Below are positions 24,278 through 33,238 of a stretch of 64,000 nt of DNA, piece by piece. Under the pieces are notes generated by a model. The model ran no database searches, was not told the origin of the DNA, and saw nothing but the letters and a program-made list of their open reading frames with translations. Positions within the stretch are counted from its first letter, which is position 1, and every line of letters begins with the position of its first letter. Origin of the DNA: Chryseobacterium camelliae (lineage in GTDB: Bacteria; Bacteroidota; Bacteroidia; Flavobacteriales; Weeksellaceae). The DNA is taken from contig NZ_CP022986.1 of the NCBI RefSeq assembly GCF_002770595.1, positions 2,728,001 through 2,792,000 on the forward strand, in the 5' to 3' direction. The position numbers and the translations under genes were made by a program.

Positions 24278-25629
24278 TGGGTAAGAAAATGAATATGAGA
24301 ATAATACTGTGTTTATTTTTCCTATTGGGATTATCTGCTTTGCATGCACAAATTCCGGGTACGCCTATCATACCTCTCAAAGAAAACAGGAATGTATTCG
24401 GCGGAACATCTGTTGATTTTGCAAGATCAGCAGTGGCTACCACAGACGGAGGATATGCCTTAGCAGGATATTCTGCTTCATCCGACGGAGATGTGTCTGC
24501 AAATAATGGAAATATTGATTTCTGGATTATTAAAGTCAGCAGTTCAGGAAATCTGCAATGGAAGAAAACCTTGGGAGGGTCAGACAATGATGAAGCAAGA
24601 TCAATTGTCCAGACCGCGGATGGAGGCTATGCCATTGCAGGCATTACTGCATCCAATAACGGAGACGTATCAGGCAATCATGGGGGGAATGATTTCTGGA
24701 TCGTAAAGCTGGACAGCTCCGGGGCATTGCATTGGCAGAAAACATTGGGAGGACCGGCAGACGATAACGCCTATTCTCTGGTACAGACTTCAGATGGAGG
24801 GTATGCAATAGCCGGGTTCACTGCTTCAAACAGCGGAGATGTGTCCGGGAACCTGGGAGGATTTGATTTCTGGGTAGTAAAACTTGATCAATTCGGAGCG
24901 TTACAGTGGCAGAAAACATTAGGAGGTTCAGGCACTGAAAGCGCACTATCCATCGTCCAGACAACCGATGGAGGATATGCCGTAGCCGGATATAGCGACT
25001 CAACTAACGGCGATGGGGTAGGAAATAACGGAAATCAGGATTACCTGATCGTTAAGCTGAGCAATACAGGAACCGTAGAATGGCATAAGGTCTTCGGAGG
25101 TACGGACACTGATCTTGCCAATGCTGTTATCCAGACTGCTGACGGAGGATTTGCCGTGGCCGGATATGCGCTTTCAAACAATGGAAATGTATCCGGAAAC
25201 CATGGCGTGTATGATTCCTGGATAATAAAACTGGATAATATAGGAAATTTACAATGGCAGAAGGCGCTGGGCGGCAGTGGTAGTGAGAATACGTTTGCCA
25301 TACTGCAGGATACCGATGGAACCTATGTAGTGGCTGGAGATACCCGATCGAACGACGGAAATGTTTCCGGGAATCATGGCGTAGTGGATGCCTGGGTGGT
25401 AAAACTCAGTACTACAGGAAACTTATTGTGGCAGAAAGCTATTGGCGGAACGCTCGGTGATTCAGCCACTGCTGTAGCGCGCAGCCAGAATGGCTATGTC
25501 ATTGCAGGACGGAGCAACTCAACTGACGGCGACATAACCGGTCCGGTTAACGGTTCCTCTGACTTTTTACTTCTTAAAATAGACACCAACGGTAATATCA
25601 TCCGCTTCTGGGACGATACGGCACCATAA
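24277..25629 (+). CDS. Exported repeat protein (TADGGYA-type beta-propeller)
   Basis: This 450-residue protein has a signal peptide (FFLLGLSALHAQ). About seven ~52-residue repeats follow, each with the order QTADGGYAIAGITAS-N-GDVSGNHGG-DFWIVKLD-G-LQWQKTLGG. This is a beta-propeller-like repeat common in T9SS cargo, but the C-terminal sorting domain is missing; it ends IIRFWDDTAP. ATG 24277 overlaps the stop of the upstream gene by 1 nt, giving translational coupling. Loss of the CTD, or use of the upstream protein as carrier, are both possible. The function is unknown. Confidence 0.75.
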   Translation: MGKKMNMRIILCLFFLLGLSALHAQIPGTPIIPLKENRNVFGGTSVDFARSAVATTDGGYALAGYSASSDGDVSANNGNIDFWIIKVSSSGNLQWKKTLGGSDNDEARSIVQTADGGYAIAGITASNNGDVSGNHGGNDFWIVKLDSSGALHWQKTLGGPADDNAYSLVQTSDGGYAIAGFTASNSGDVSGNLGGFDFWVVKLDQFGALQWQKTLGGSGTESALSIVQTTDGGYAVAGYSDSTNGDGVGNNGNQDYLIVKLSNTGTVEWHKVFGGTDTDLANAVIQTADGGFAVAGYALSNNGNVSGNHGVYDSWIIKLDNIGNLQWQKALGGSGSENTFAILQDTDGTYVVAGDTRSNDGNVSGNHGVVDAWVVKLSTTGNLLWQKAIGGTLGDSATAVARSQNGYVIAGRSNSTDGDITGPVNGSSDFLLLKIDTNGNIIRFWDDTAP

Positions 25630-25779
25630 TTCATGTTCTGAGATAAAGATATCATATCGGAAATGGATTCAATAGCATGAAGACGAAACGTAAATTAAGG
25701 GCCGGGTATGGTTAAAGTGCCTGCACAATTCTTTTACGTTGAATCTTTTTGCTATTTTTATTTAAATATTTCCAAAATC

Positions 25780-26820
25780 ATGAGAATAGAATATGATATA
25801 AAGCTGGGATTCAAGGATGTGATGTTCCGTCCTAAACGGTCTACACTGAAATCCCGGTCTGAAGTGGATCTGGAACGTGAGTTTACTTTTCTCCATACCC
25901 AAAAGAAATGGAAAGGAATTCCGGTTATTGCGGCCAATATGGATACGGTAGGAACTTTTGAAATGGCAGTAGAGCTGGCAAAAGAGAAGATCATTACCGC
26001 AGTGCACAAACATTATTCCCCCGAAGAATGGGATGCATTCCTGGACAGCCAGCCGGAAAGCATTTATCAATATATTGCATTAAGCACAGGTACCGGCAAC
26101 GCTGATAAAGAAAAAATCCGCCACATCCTCGAAAAGCACCCTAAAATCGAGTTTCTCTGCATTGATGTAGCCAATGGATACTCTGAACATTTTGTAGACT
26201 TTGTGAAGGCCGCAAGGAGTAATTTCCCCGATAAGATTATCATCGCCGGAAATGTGGTAACCGGGGAAATGGTGGAGGAATTGTTACTGGTGGGTGCCGA
26301 TATCATCAAAGTAGGCATCGGGCCGGGATCGGTATGTACCACACGTGTAAAAACAGGCGTAGGCTATCCGCAGTTGTCGGCCATCATTGAATGTTCAGAC
26401 GCTGCCCATGGATTGGGAGGCCATATCATAGCAGACGGAGGCTGCAAAGTTCCGGGTGATGTAGCCAAAGCTTTCGGCGGCGGTGCAGATTTTGTAATGC
26501 TGGGCGGCATGTTTGCCGGACACGATGAAAGCGGAGGCGAAATAGTGGAGGAAAACGGCAAAAAATTCCGGTTATTTTATGGAATGAGCTCCAAAACAGC
26601 CATGGATAAGCATTCGGGAGGAGTCGCAGAATACAGGGCTTCTGAAGGCAAAACCGTCAGGGTACCCTACAAAGGTCCGGTTGCCGGAACGGTAAAGGAT
26701 ATCCTGGGCGGGGTACGTTCCACATGCACTTATGTAGGCGCTTCAAAATTAAAGGAACTGTCTAAGCGCACAACATTCATCAGAGTCCAGGAACAGGAAA
26801 ACCAGGTATTCAAAGATTAA
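25780..26820 (+). CDS. guaC: GMP reductase
   Basis: This 346-residue TIM-barrel enzyme of the IMPDH/GMPR family reduces GMP to IMP and ammonia with NADPH. Visible signatures are [14 protein letters not shown] with the catalytic cysteine, the phosphate loop [25 protein letters not shown], and YRASEGKTV. There is no CBS insertion, which speaks against IMP dehydrogenase. The start at ATG 25780 ([14 protein letters not shown]) agrees with the family. It ends at a clear terminator and is convergent with fabG. Confidence 0.93.
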   Translation: MRIEYDIKLGFKDVMFRPKRSTLKSRSEVDLEREFTFLHTQKKWKGIPVIAANMDTVGTFEMAVELAKEKIITAVHKHYSPEEWDAFLDSQPESIYQYIALSTGTGNADKEKIRHILEKHPKIEFLCIDVANGYSEHFVDFVKAARSNFPDKIIIAGNVVTGEMVEELLLVGADIIKVGIGPGSVCTTRVKTGVGYPQLSAIIECSDAAHGLGGHIIADGGCKVPGDVAKAFGGGADFVMLGGMFAGHDESGGEIVEENGKKFRLFYGMSSKTAMDKHSGGVAEYRASEGKTVRVPYKGPVAGTVKDILGGVRSTCTYVGASKLKELSKRTTFIRVQEQENQVFKD

Positions 26821-26830
26821 AATACAGGAA

Positions 26831-26853
26831 ACGCCGGATGTAGTATCCGGCGT
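26831..26853 (+). terminator. Terminator of guaC
   Basis: ACGCCGGAT pairs with ATCCGGCGT around 5 nt, followed by TTTTC. Confidence 0.8.
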
Positions 26854-26882
26854 TTTCATATTATTGATGCTGGTACAGCAGC

Positions 26883-27626
26883 TTAGGTTAACATCCCTCC
26901 GTCCACGTTCAGGGTTTGTCCGGTAACATAAGCAGACATGTCACTTCCTAAAAATACGCAGGCATTGGCTACATCTTCCGGTTTCCCGCCTCTCTTCAGA
27001 GGAATACCTTCCCTCCACGTCTGAGTGGTTTTTTCATCCAGGGCAGCAGTCATTTCCGTTTCAATAAATCCCGGTGCAATAGCATTGCAGCGGATATTTC
27101 TGGAACCTAATTCCAGCGCTACGGATTTGGTAAATCCTATAACACCGGCTTTGGATGCTGCGTAGTTGGCCTGACCGGCATTTCCGCTGATCCCCACTAC
27201 TGAAGTCATATTGATAATAGATCCGGATTTGGCCTTCATCATCGGCTTAATAACTGCTTTCGTAAGGTTGAATACAGAATCCAGGTTTACTCTCATGATT
27301 ACATCCCAGTCCTCTTTGGACATTCTCAGCAAAAGGTTGTCTTTGGTAATCCCTGCATTATTGATCAGGATGTCGATCTGGCCGAATTCCGCCATCACTT
27401 CATCAATTAATTTCTGGGCAGCATCATAATCCGATGCGTCAGACTGATATCCCTTAATCTGCGTTACAGAACTTAAAGCGGCTTCCAACTCTTTGGCTTT
27501 ATCTACGGAACCTGCATAGGTAAAGGCTATTTTGGCACCGTGTTGTGCAAAAACTTCAGCAATTCCTTTTCCGATTCCCCGTGTAGCTCCCGTAATCAGT
27601 GCTACCTTTCCTTCTAATAGTTTCAT
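26883..27626 (-). CDS. fabG: 3-oxoacyl-ACP reductase FabG
   Basis: This 247-residue short-chain dehydrogenase performs the NADPH-dependent keto reduction of fatty acid elongation. The coenzyme loop is TGATRGIGKG, followed by NNAG (INNAGITKD). The catalytic S-Y-K set lies in NMTSVVGISGNAGQANYAASKAG, and the C-terminal DGGMLT end is typical of FabG rather than of other SDRs. It stands alone. The 200-bp gap to rsmI shows no further signal. Confidence 0.93.
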   Translation of the reverse strand: MKLLEGKVALITGATRGIGKGIAEVFAQHGAKIAFTYAGSVDKAKELEAALSSVTQIKGYQSDASDYDAAQKLIDEVMAEFGQIDILINNAGITKDNLLLRMSKEDWDVIMRVNLDSVFNLTKAVIKPMMKAKSGSIINMTSVVGISGNAGQANYAASKAGVIGFTKSVALELGSRNIRCNAIAPGFIETEMTAALDEKTTQTWREGIPLKRGGKPEDVANACVFLGSDMSAYVTGQTLNVDGGMLT

Positions 27627-27829
27627 ATATATGACAATTATTTCTTAAACGATTTAATATCAGCAGGGTCTGACCCGGAGAGTTTTACCATACTGCTATG
27701 AAAAACGTGGTCCGCAAAGATATTATTAATTTGGTATTTAACCCATTTTAAATTATCAAATGAATTGATTTTTACCTGTTTTTAACACGGTAAGCAGCCA
27801 CAATAAGTAACTATTGGGAGACGTATGGA

Positions 27830-28504
27830 TTATATTGAATTGTTTACAATAAGCACAATTTCACCTTTAAGTGTTTTGGATTTTGAAAACTCGATCAGTT
27901 CAGTAATGGTTCCGCGCTTTGTTTCCTCAAATTTTTTGGAAATCTCACGGCTCAGGCTTGCCCTGGTATTTTCTCCGAAAAATTCTTTGATCTGCTCCAG
28001 CGTCGTATTGATCTTATGGGGGCTTTCGTACAGCACAATGGTTTTCTTTTCTTCTGCCAGCTGCTTGAGCTTGGTCTGCCGTCCTTTTTTCTGGGGAAGG
28101 AAGCCTGCAAACAGGAATTCATTATTCGGCAGCCCGGAAACCACCAAAGCAGGTATCAGCGCAGTAGCGCCGGGAAGGCAGATCATTTCGATGTCATGGT
28201 CTGCACCTGCTTTTCCCAGCAGGTATCCGGGATCTGAAATCCCGGGAGTTCCGGCATCGGTAATAATCGCGATATTCTGCCCGCTTTTAAGATCGGCAAT
28301 CACTTTTTCCGTTGCCTGGTGTTCATTATGCAGATGATAGGATTTCAGGGGTTTTGAAATTTCAAAATGCTTCAGGAGGATACCGGATGTCCGGGTATCT
28401 TCACAAAGGATGTAATCTACTTCTTTCAGCACCTTCACTGCCCTGAAGGTCATATCTTCCAGGTTCCCAACCGGTGTGGGAACAAAATATAGGATTCCGC
28501 TCAA
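27830..28504 (-). CDS. rsmI: 16S rRNA (cytidine1402-2'-O)-methyltransferase RsmI
   Basis: This 224-residue tetrapyrrole-methylase-fold enzyme methylates the ribose of C1402 in 16S rRNA. Signatures are LYFVPTPVGNLEDMTFRA, CEDTRTSG, ITDAGTPGISDPGY and VLYESPHKI. The start is TTG at 28504 (the next amino acids SGILYF fit the family and no ATG is available), placed 2 nt behind the stop of the upstream gene, so translation is likely coupled to it. The C-terminal domain of longer homologues is shortened, as often in Bacteroidota. Confidence 0.92.
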   Translation of the reverse strand: MSGILYFVPTPVGNLEDMTFRAVKVLKEVDYILCEDTRTSGILLKHFEISKPLKSYHLHNEHQATEKVIADLKSGQNIAIITDAGTPGISDPGYLLGKAGADHDIEMICLPGATALIPALVVSGLPNNEFLFAGFLPQKKGRQTKLKQLAEEKKTIVLYESPHKINTTLEQIKEFFGENTRASLSREISKKFEETKRGTITELIEFSKSKTLKGEIVLIVNNSI

Positions 28505-28506
28505 AA

Positions 28507-29937
28507 TTATATGAATTTATTTTCCACCAATATCCAGAGCCTCTGGGCATATTCGTCCACCTTGTTCCACTTCCTTTCGTAGTAGAGGTCACTTAAATAT
28601 TCTTTGGCTTCGTCAAGGCTTTTAAAGCTGTTTAAATTTCCGATCACTTCATTCAGGTCCGTCTGGCTTCCACCGAACAGCATTTTCGTAAATGCAATCC
28701 TGTCATTGAGGTCCAGTTTAAATTGCGGCCTCGCCTTTTCAGCTTCCATGAAATTCGTAGGAATATTGGTCTTAAGGATGCTTCCGGCATCAGGCCTGAT
28801 TTCGTCAGTTTTTTCATGAGAATGCCCAATCTGCAGATGATCATCGTCAAACAGGCTCTGCACGGCTTTCATTCCCTTGATATGGGCCAGCCTGATTTTC
28901 TTTTCCTGCTGATACGCATCGAGGTCCTCAAAGTTTTTATCCGAAGGTTTATGCTCCGAATCTTTGTGATCTGAAGTTATATGAGGATTGAAAATATCGG
29001 TGATTTTCCTTCTGTCATTGATTTCTGCCAATGTACTTTCTTTTTCTTTACCTTCTTCCTCTGAAGGCTCATTCTTGATTTCACTCAGCATATGATCCAC
29101 ACTGGAAGTTTCCGTTACCATTTCACCCTGTTCCATATTCGTCGTGCTGCTGCTCAGGAACTGGTTTTCGTGTTCTTCAATCAGGATTTCATCTTCTGTC
29201 ATTCCGGTATCGAAAATGCTCGGGATAACCGCTTTCATATCAGCCTTTTTTTCTTCCTCCTGGCCGGAAGCATCAAAACCGTCCCGGATCCGCTCTTCTT
29301 CCTCAAAATCATTATTGGGAACGTTTCCTTCATCAGAGATTTCATTTTCAAAACCTTCAATTTCATTGAGCTGATTATTGAATACCGCTTCTTCTTCCAT
29401 AGCTTCATCCGTAGACTCCGGAACGCCGGAAATGCCTGAATCCTCAGGTTCCGTTTCTTTATGGGAGGCTACATCTTCATTCCAGTTTTGCCCGGAAACT
29501 GCTTCCTGATGGCCTTCCGGTTCCTGTGATTGTTCTTCAACAAAATGAACAACGGTTTCGTGCAGTTCATTTTCTACAATTTCATTCAGTTGGTTATTGA
29601 AGATGGCTTCCTCTTCCGTCACTCCCTTGAATGCCTGTTTTTCGTACTCAGGAATTTCATTGAATTCATTGTTGAAAATCGCTTCTTCTTCGGTAACCGG
29701 CTCGTAGGGCTCATAAGACGCTGATTTCGTGACAAAAGGCTGAAAATCGCCTTTCTCCTCTGGCCGGTGTGCGGCATGCTTTTGCAGTAGACTCAGTAAG
29801 GTAATCCTTTCAGCAAGATCATTCACAAGATCCTGGCAGGAAGCTAATTCGTCCGCGTGGTTGATTTTATCCAAAATACCAATGATATTCCTGGATTCGA
29901 AAAAAATCTTTTCCTTTAAATCTTGGATGTTCTGCAT
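28507..29937 (-). CDS. Acidic repeat protein of unknown function
   Basis: This 476-residue cytoplasmic protein has no signal peptide. It has a helical N terminus (about 1-55), a long, very acidic low-complexity middle and a basic-neutral C-terminal domain (about 385-476, RPQFKLDLNDRIAFTKMLFGG and LSDLYYERKWNKVDEYAQRLW). The middle repeats EEEAIFNNQLNEI three times plus degenerate copies. The conserved ends with a disordered, repetitive centre suggest a scaffold or adaptor. I do not recognise the family. It is translationally linked to rsmI (2-nt gap) and divergent from tdk. Confidence 0.75.
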   Translation of the reverse strand: MQNIQDLKEKIFFESRNIIGILDKINHADELASCQDLVNDLAERITLLSLLQKHAAHRPEEKGDFQPFVTKSASYEPYEPVTEEEAIFNNEFNEIPEYEKQAFKGVTEEEAIFNNQLNEIVENELHETVVHFVEEQSQEPEGHQEAVSGQNWNEDVASHKETEPEDSGISGVPESTDEAMEEEAVFNNQLNEIEGFENEISDEGNVPNNDFEEEERIRDGFDASGQEEEKKADMKAVIPSIFDTGMTEDEILIEEHENQFLSSSTTNMEQGEMVTETSSVDHMLSEIKNEPSEEEGKEKESTLAEINDRRKITDIFNPHITSDHKDSEHKPSDKNFEDLDAYQQEKKIRLAHIKGMKAVQSLFDDDHLQIGHSHEKTDEIRPDAGSILKTNIPTNFMEAEKARPQFKLDLNDRIAFTKMLFGGSQTDLNEVIGNLNSFKSLDEAKEYLSDLYYERKWNKVDEYAQRLWILVENKFI

Positions 29938-29960
29938 AGAAGATTGTTGTTAAAATTGCT

Positions 29961-29968
29961 TACTTTTG
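29961..29968 (+). promoter_or_regulatory. -7 box before tdk
   Basis: TACTTTTG matches TAnnTTTG, 29 nt before the ATG at 29998. Confidence 0.5.
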
Positions 29969-29997
29969 GTCTTAGAAATATACGGCTAATTTAACAA

Positions 29998-30591
29998 ATG
30001 TTTTTAGAAAATACAATTAATCATTCCAAACAAAGCGGTTGGATGGAAGTTATTTGTGGCTCTATGTTTTCGGGGAAAACCGAAGAACTGATCCGGAGAT
30101 TGCGGAGGGCAGAAATGGCAGGACAGAATGTAGAAATTTTTAAACCTAAAATGGATATCCGGTACTCTGAGGAAGACATAGTATCCCATAATCAGAATAA
30201 GATCCGCAGTACAGCAGTAGATTACCCGGGTGAAATCCTCCTGCTGGCTTCCAATTGTGATGTAGTGGCTATTGATGAAGCACAGTTTTTTGACGACAGC
30301 ATCGTTGATGTAGCCAATACCCTCGCCAATGGCGGGATCAGAGTAGTGATTGCCGGACTGGATATGGATTTTCTGGGCCGTCCTTTCGGGCCGATGCCGA
30401 ACCTGATGGCTACAGCAGAATACGTTACCAAGGTACACGCCATCTGCAGGAGGACCGGGAACCTGGCTAATTATTCCATGAGGACTTCCCAGGGAAATGA
30501 CCTGGTAGAGCTGGGAGAAACGGAAAGCTATGAAGCGGTAAGCCGACGGGTTTTTATTGATGAAGTGCTTTCCAGGCAAAGAACAAAATAA
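29998..30591 (+). CDS. tdk: Thymidine kinase
   Basis: This 197-residue type II thymidine kinase phosphorylates thymidine for DNA precursor salvage. It has Walker A GSMFSGKTEEL, the DEAQFF catalytic element, and the lasso-domain sequences GLDMDFLGRPFG and VTKVHAICRRTGNLANYS. The lasso normally holds zinc with two cysteine pairs; here only one cysteine (HAICRRTG) remains, so zinc is probably not bound. A weak terminator follows. Confidence 0.94.
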   Translation: MFLENTINHSKQSGWMEVICGSMFSGKTEELIRRLRRAEMAGQNVEIFKPKMDIRYSEEDIVSHNQNKIRSTAVDYPGEILLLASNCDVVAIDEAQFFDDSIVDVANTLANGGIRVVIAGLDMDFLGRPFGPMPNLMATAEYVTKVHAICRRTGNLANYSMRTSQGNDLVELGETESYEAVSRRVFIDEVLSRQRTK

Positions 30592-30604
30592 ATTTTTAAA
30601 TTTG

Positions 30605-30633
30605 ATCCGGGGATATGAAGATATTACCCGGAT
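30605..30633 (+). terminator. Probable terminator of tdk
   Basis: ATCCGGG pairs with CCCGGAT around 15 nt, followed by TTTTAA. The long loop makes it weaker than the others. Confidence 0.45.
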
Positions 30634-30791
30634 TTTAATCAGTACAAAGACGCAAAATAGTATGATAACCTGTTTCAGGATGTAAGATTTCAAGAGGAAA
30701 CCATTAATTCTTTCTGTAATCCCGGTCCTGAAAACTTAAAGCAATAAACTTTGCGCCTTTATCATTAACCTACAGCATACACAGGGCGTCT

Positions 30792-33236
30792 ATGAATTAT
30801 ACAGTACAGGAAATATCAGCCATTACCCAATCCAGATCCATTGGAAATAAAAAACTGATCGTCAGAAACATCGCTTTTGACAGCAGGACCATTTATTCCA
30901 TCCAGGATACAGCATTCATTGCCATCAATACCCATAAAAATTCCGGTGAGAAATTCATTGAGTCTGCTGTAGATAGGGGGATACAGGTCATTATTTCTGA
31001 GCACCATTATCCCCGGTTCGATCAGGTCACCTGGATCATTGTAGAGAATGCCGTTGATTTCCTCCAGCGGCTGGCCGCCCATCATTTCGGACATGCGCAT
31101 ATCAAATCCATCGGAATCACGGGAAGCAACGGAAAAACCATTCTGAAAGAATGGCTGTACCAATGCCTCTGGAATGAATTCTCAACCGTCAAGAGCCCGA
31201 AAAGCTTCAACTCCCAGATCGGGCTGCCGCTGTCTTTATTGCAGATCAATGATACTCATGAGCTGGGTATCTTTGAAGCAGGGATTTCAAAACCGGGAGA
31301 GATGCAGAAGCTGGAACATATATTCCATCCGCAGATCGGTCTCCTTACGCATATGGGGAATGCCCATGCAGCCAACTTCCGCTCTGAACAGCAGCTTATC
31401 GAAGAAAAGATCATCCTGTTTAAAAATTCAGAGGTGATCATTTACAACGGAGACAATATCCTCACAGACAAAAAGATAAAAGACCTTTATTCAGGCAGGA
31501 AATTAATATCCTATGGGCTCAGCACTGCCAATGATGTGTTCCTTAAAAAGAATGTGAAAGATGAAGATATCATCGTTCAGTATTTTCAAGAGGAGATCAG
31601 TTTTCCTGCCCATCAGAGGGATGAAGCGACCCTCACCAATGCCATGGCGCTGATTACAGTGCTGAAAGAGCTGAATCTGGATCATGCAAAGATTGTCGAG
31701 AAGATCAATGCATTAAGATCGGTGGAAATGAGGCTGGAAGCCATTGAAGGCATAAAGGGCAATATCGTGATCAATGACTCTTTCAATCTTGATCTCGATT
31801 CCCTGAAAACAGCCCTTCAATTTCTGAAGGAATATAACAAACCTCAGAAGTCCCTTGTACTGACGGATATCGTAGGTGTTAATTCTAATTCTGAGGAGCT
31901 GTATACCGAAGTTGCAGACCTGGTCAATGAACAGCACTTCAATACGGTCTTCCTGATCGGTGAAGAAATTACTTCGTTCAGCCATTTATTAACTCCTGAA
32001 ACATTTACTTTCAATAATACTCAGGAATTAATTGACAGCAAACGACTTACAGAAATCAATAACCAGATCATCCTGCTGAAAGGGGCAAGGAAATTTGGTA
32101 TTGAAAGGCTTAAAGATATTCTTGAACTCAGAAAACATGATACGGTACTTGAGGTTAACCTCAATGCCATCCTTCATAACATCAATTACCATAAATCGCT
32201 CCTGAATCCCGGGACCAGGATGATGGCTATGGTGAAAGCCAACGCTTACGGGCTGGGAAGCTACGAGATTGCTGAGTTCCTGCAACACCATCATATCGAC
32301 TACCTGGGAGTCGCATATGCAGATGAAGGTGTCGAGCTCCGTAAAAAAGGAATTACAGCGCCCATCATCGTCATGAATCCTGAACAACACAGCTATGAAG
32401 CAATTATTGAATACAGCCTTGAACCGGAAATTTACAGCCTGAGAGTATTGGAGCTTTTTAACGATGCGGTTCAGAAGGCCGGTTATGATGAACGCTACCC
32501 TATCCATATCAAACTGGAAACCGGTATGAACAGGCTTGGCTTCAAAGAAGCTGATCTTGCACCGTTGCTCGAGGCACTCCGGCATAAAAATCTCCGGGTG
32601 GAAAGTATTTTCAGCCACTTATCATCCTCCGATATACCTTCTGAAAAAGAGTTTACGCTCCGGCAGATGGCTGTTTTCAGGAAAAACTCCGATATACTGA
32701 TTAAAAACTTAGGCTACCAACCGATACGGCATATCCTCAATTCATCCGGAATTACAGAATATCCGGATTACCAGTATGACATGGTAAGGATCGGAATCGG
32801 AATGCTGGGAGAATCACAAAATAGTGATATAAAAAAACAGCTTCGTCCGGTAGTAAGCTTTAAAACGGTTATCTCACAAATTTCCCAGGTACAGGAAGGA
32901 GAATCTGTAGGCTACAGCAGGAAATATAAAGCCGATCATCCCACCAGGATTGCAACCATTCCGGTAGGCTATGCGGACGGGATTCCGCGCCTCATCGGAA
33001 ATCAGGTCGGTAAAGTGGGAATAGGCAAAAAGCTGGCTCCCATCGTAGGCAATATATGCATGGATATGATGATGATTAACATCGACGGTATCCCGCATGT
33101 AAAGGAAGGCGACCCCGTAATCCTGTTCAATGGTCAGCCAAGCCTTAAAGAATTCGCAGGCTACTGCAACACTATCACCTATGAAGTATTAACATCCATC
33201 TCGCCACGGGTGAAACGGATTTATATAAAAGACTAA
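30792..33236 (+). CDS. Bifunctional MurF ligase / alanine racemase
   Basis: This 814-residue fusion joins a MurF-type ligase (about 1-445; ATP loop GITGSNGKT) to a PLP alanine racemase (about 450-814). The racemase lysine is K482 in MAMVKANAYGLG, and its catalytic tyrosine region is SVGYSRKY. It makes D-alanine and adds D-Ala-D-Ala to the UDP-MurNAc-tripeptide in peptidoglycan synthesis. This fusion is characteristic of Bacteroidota. In the MurF half the acceptor region is shorter than in stand-alone MurF. It heads an operon with the patatin-BamA protein (2-nt gap) and ybeY (4-nt gap). Confidence 0.93.
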   Translation: MNYTVQEISAITQSRSIGNKKLIVRNIAFDSRTIYSIQDTAFIAINTHKNSGEKFIESAVDRGIQVIISEHHYPRFDQVTWIIVENAVDFLQRLAAHHFGHAHIKSIGITGSNGKTILKEWLYQCLWNEFSTVKSPKSFNSQIGLPLSLLQINDTHELGIFEAGISKPGEMQKLEHIFHPQIGLLTHMGNAHAANFRSEQQLIEEKIILFKNSEVIIYNGDNILTDKKIKDLYSGRKLISYGLSTANDVFLKKNVKDEDIIVQYFQEEISFPAHQRDEATLTNAMALITVLKELNLDHAKIVEKINALRSVEMRLEAIEGIKGNIVINDSFNLDLDSLKTALQFLKEYNKPQKSLVLTDIVGVNSNSEELYTEVADLVNEQHFNTVFLIGEEITSFSHLLTPETFTFNNTQELIDSKRLTEINNQIILLKGARKFGIERLKDILELRKHDTVLEVNLNAILHNINYHKSLLNPGTRMMAMVKANAYGLGSYEIAEFLQHHHIDYLGVAYADEGVELRKKGITAPIIVMNPEQHSYEAIIEYSLEPEIYSLRVLELFNDAVQKAGYDERYPIHIKLETGMNRLGFKEADLAPLLEALRHKNLRVESIFSHLSSSDIPSEKEFTLRQMAVFRKNSDILIKNLGYQPIRHILNSSGITEYPDYQYDMVRIGIGMLGESQNSDIKKQLRPVVSFKTVISQISQVQEGESVGYSRKYKADHPTRIATIPVGYADGIPRLIGNQVGKVGIGKKLAPIVGNICMDMMMINIDGIPHVKEGDPVILFNGQPSLKEFAGYCNTITYEVLTSISPRVKRIYIKD

Positions 33237-33238
33237 AT

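Noticed and set aside
27825..28337. 170-codon plus-strand frame over rsmI
   Set aside because: Antisense shadow of rsmI with serine/leucine-rich low-information translation.
30004..30693. 229-codon minus-strand frame over tdk
   Set aside because: Antisense shadow of the thymidine kinase gene; composition is unlike any other protein here and no promoter is seen.
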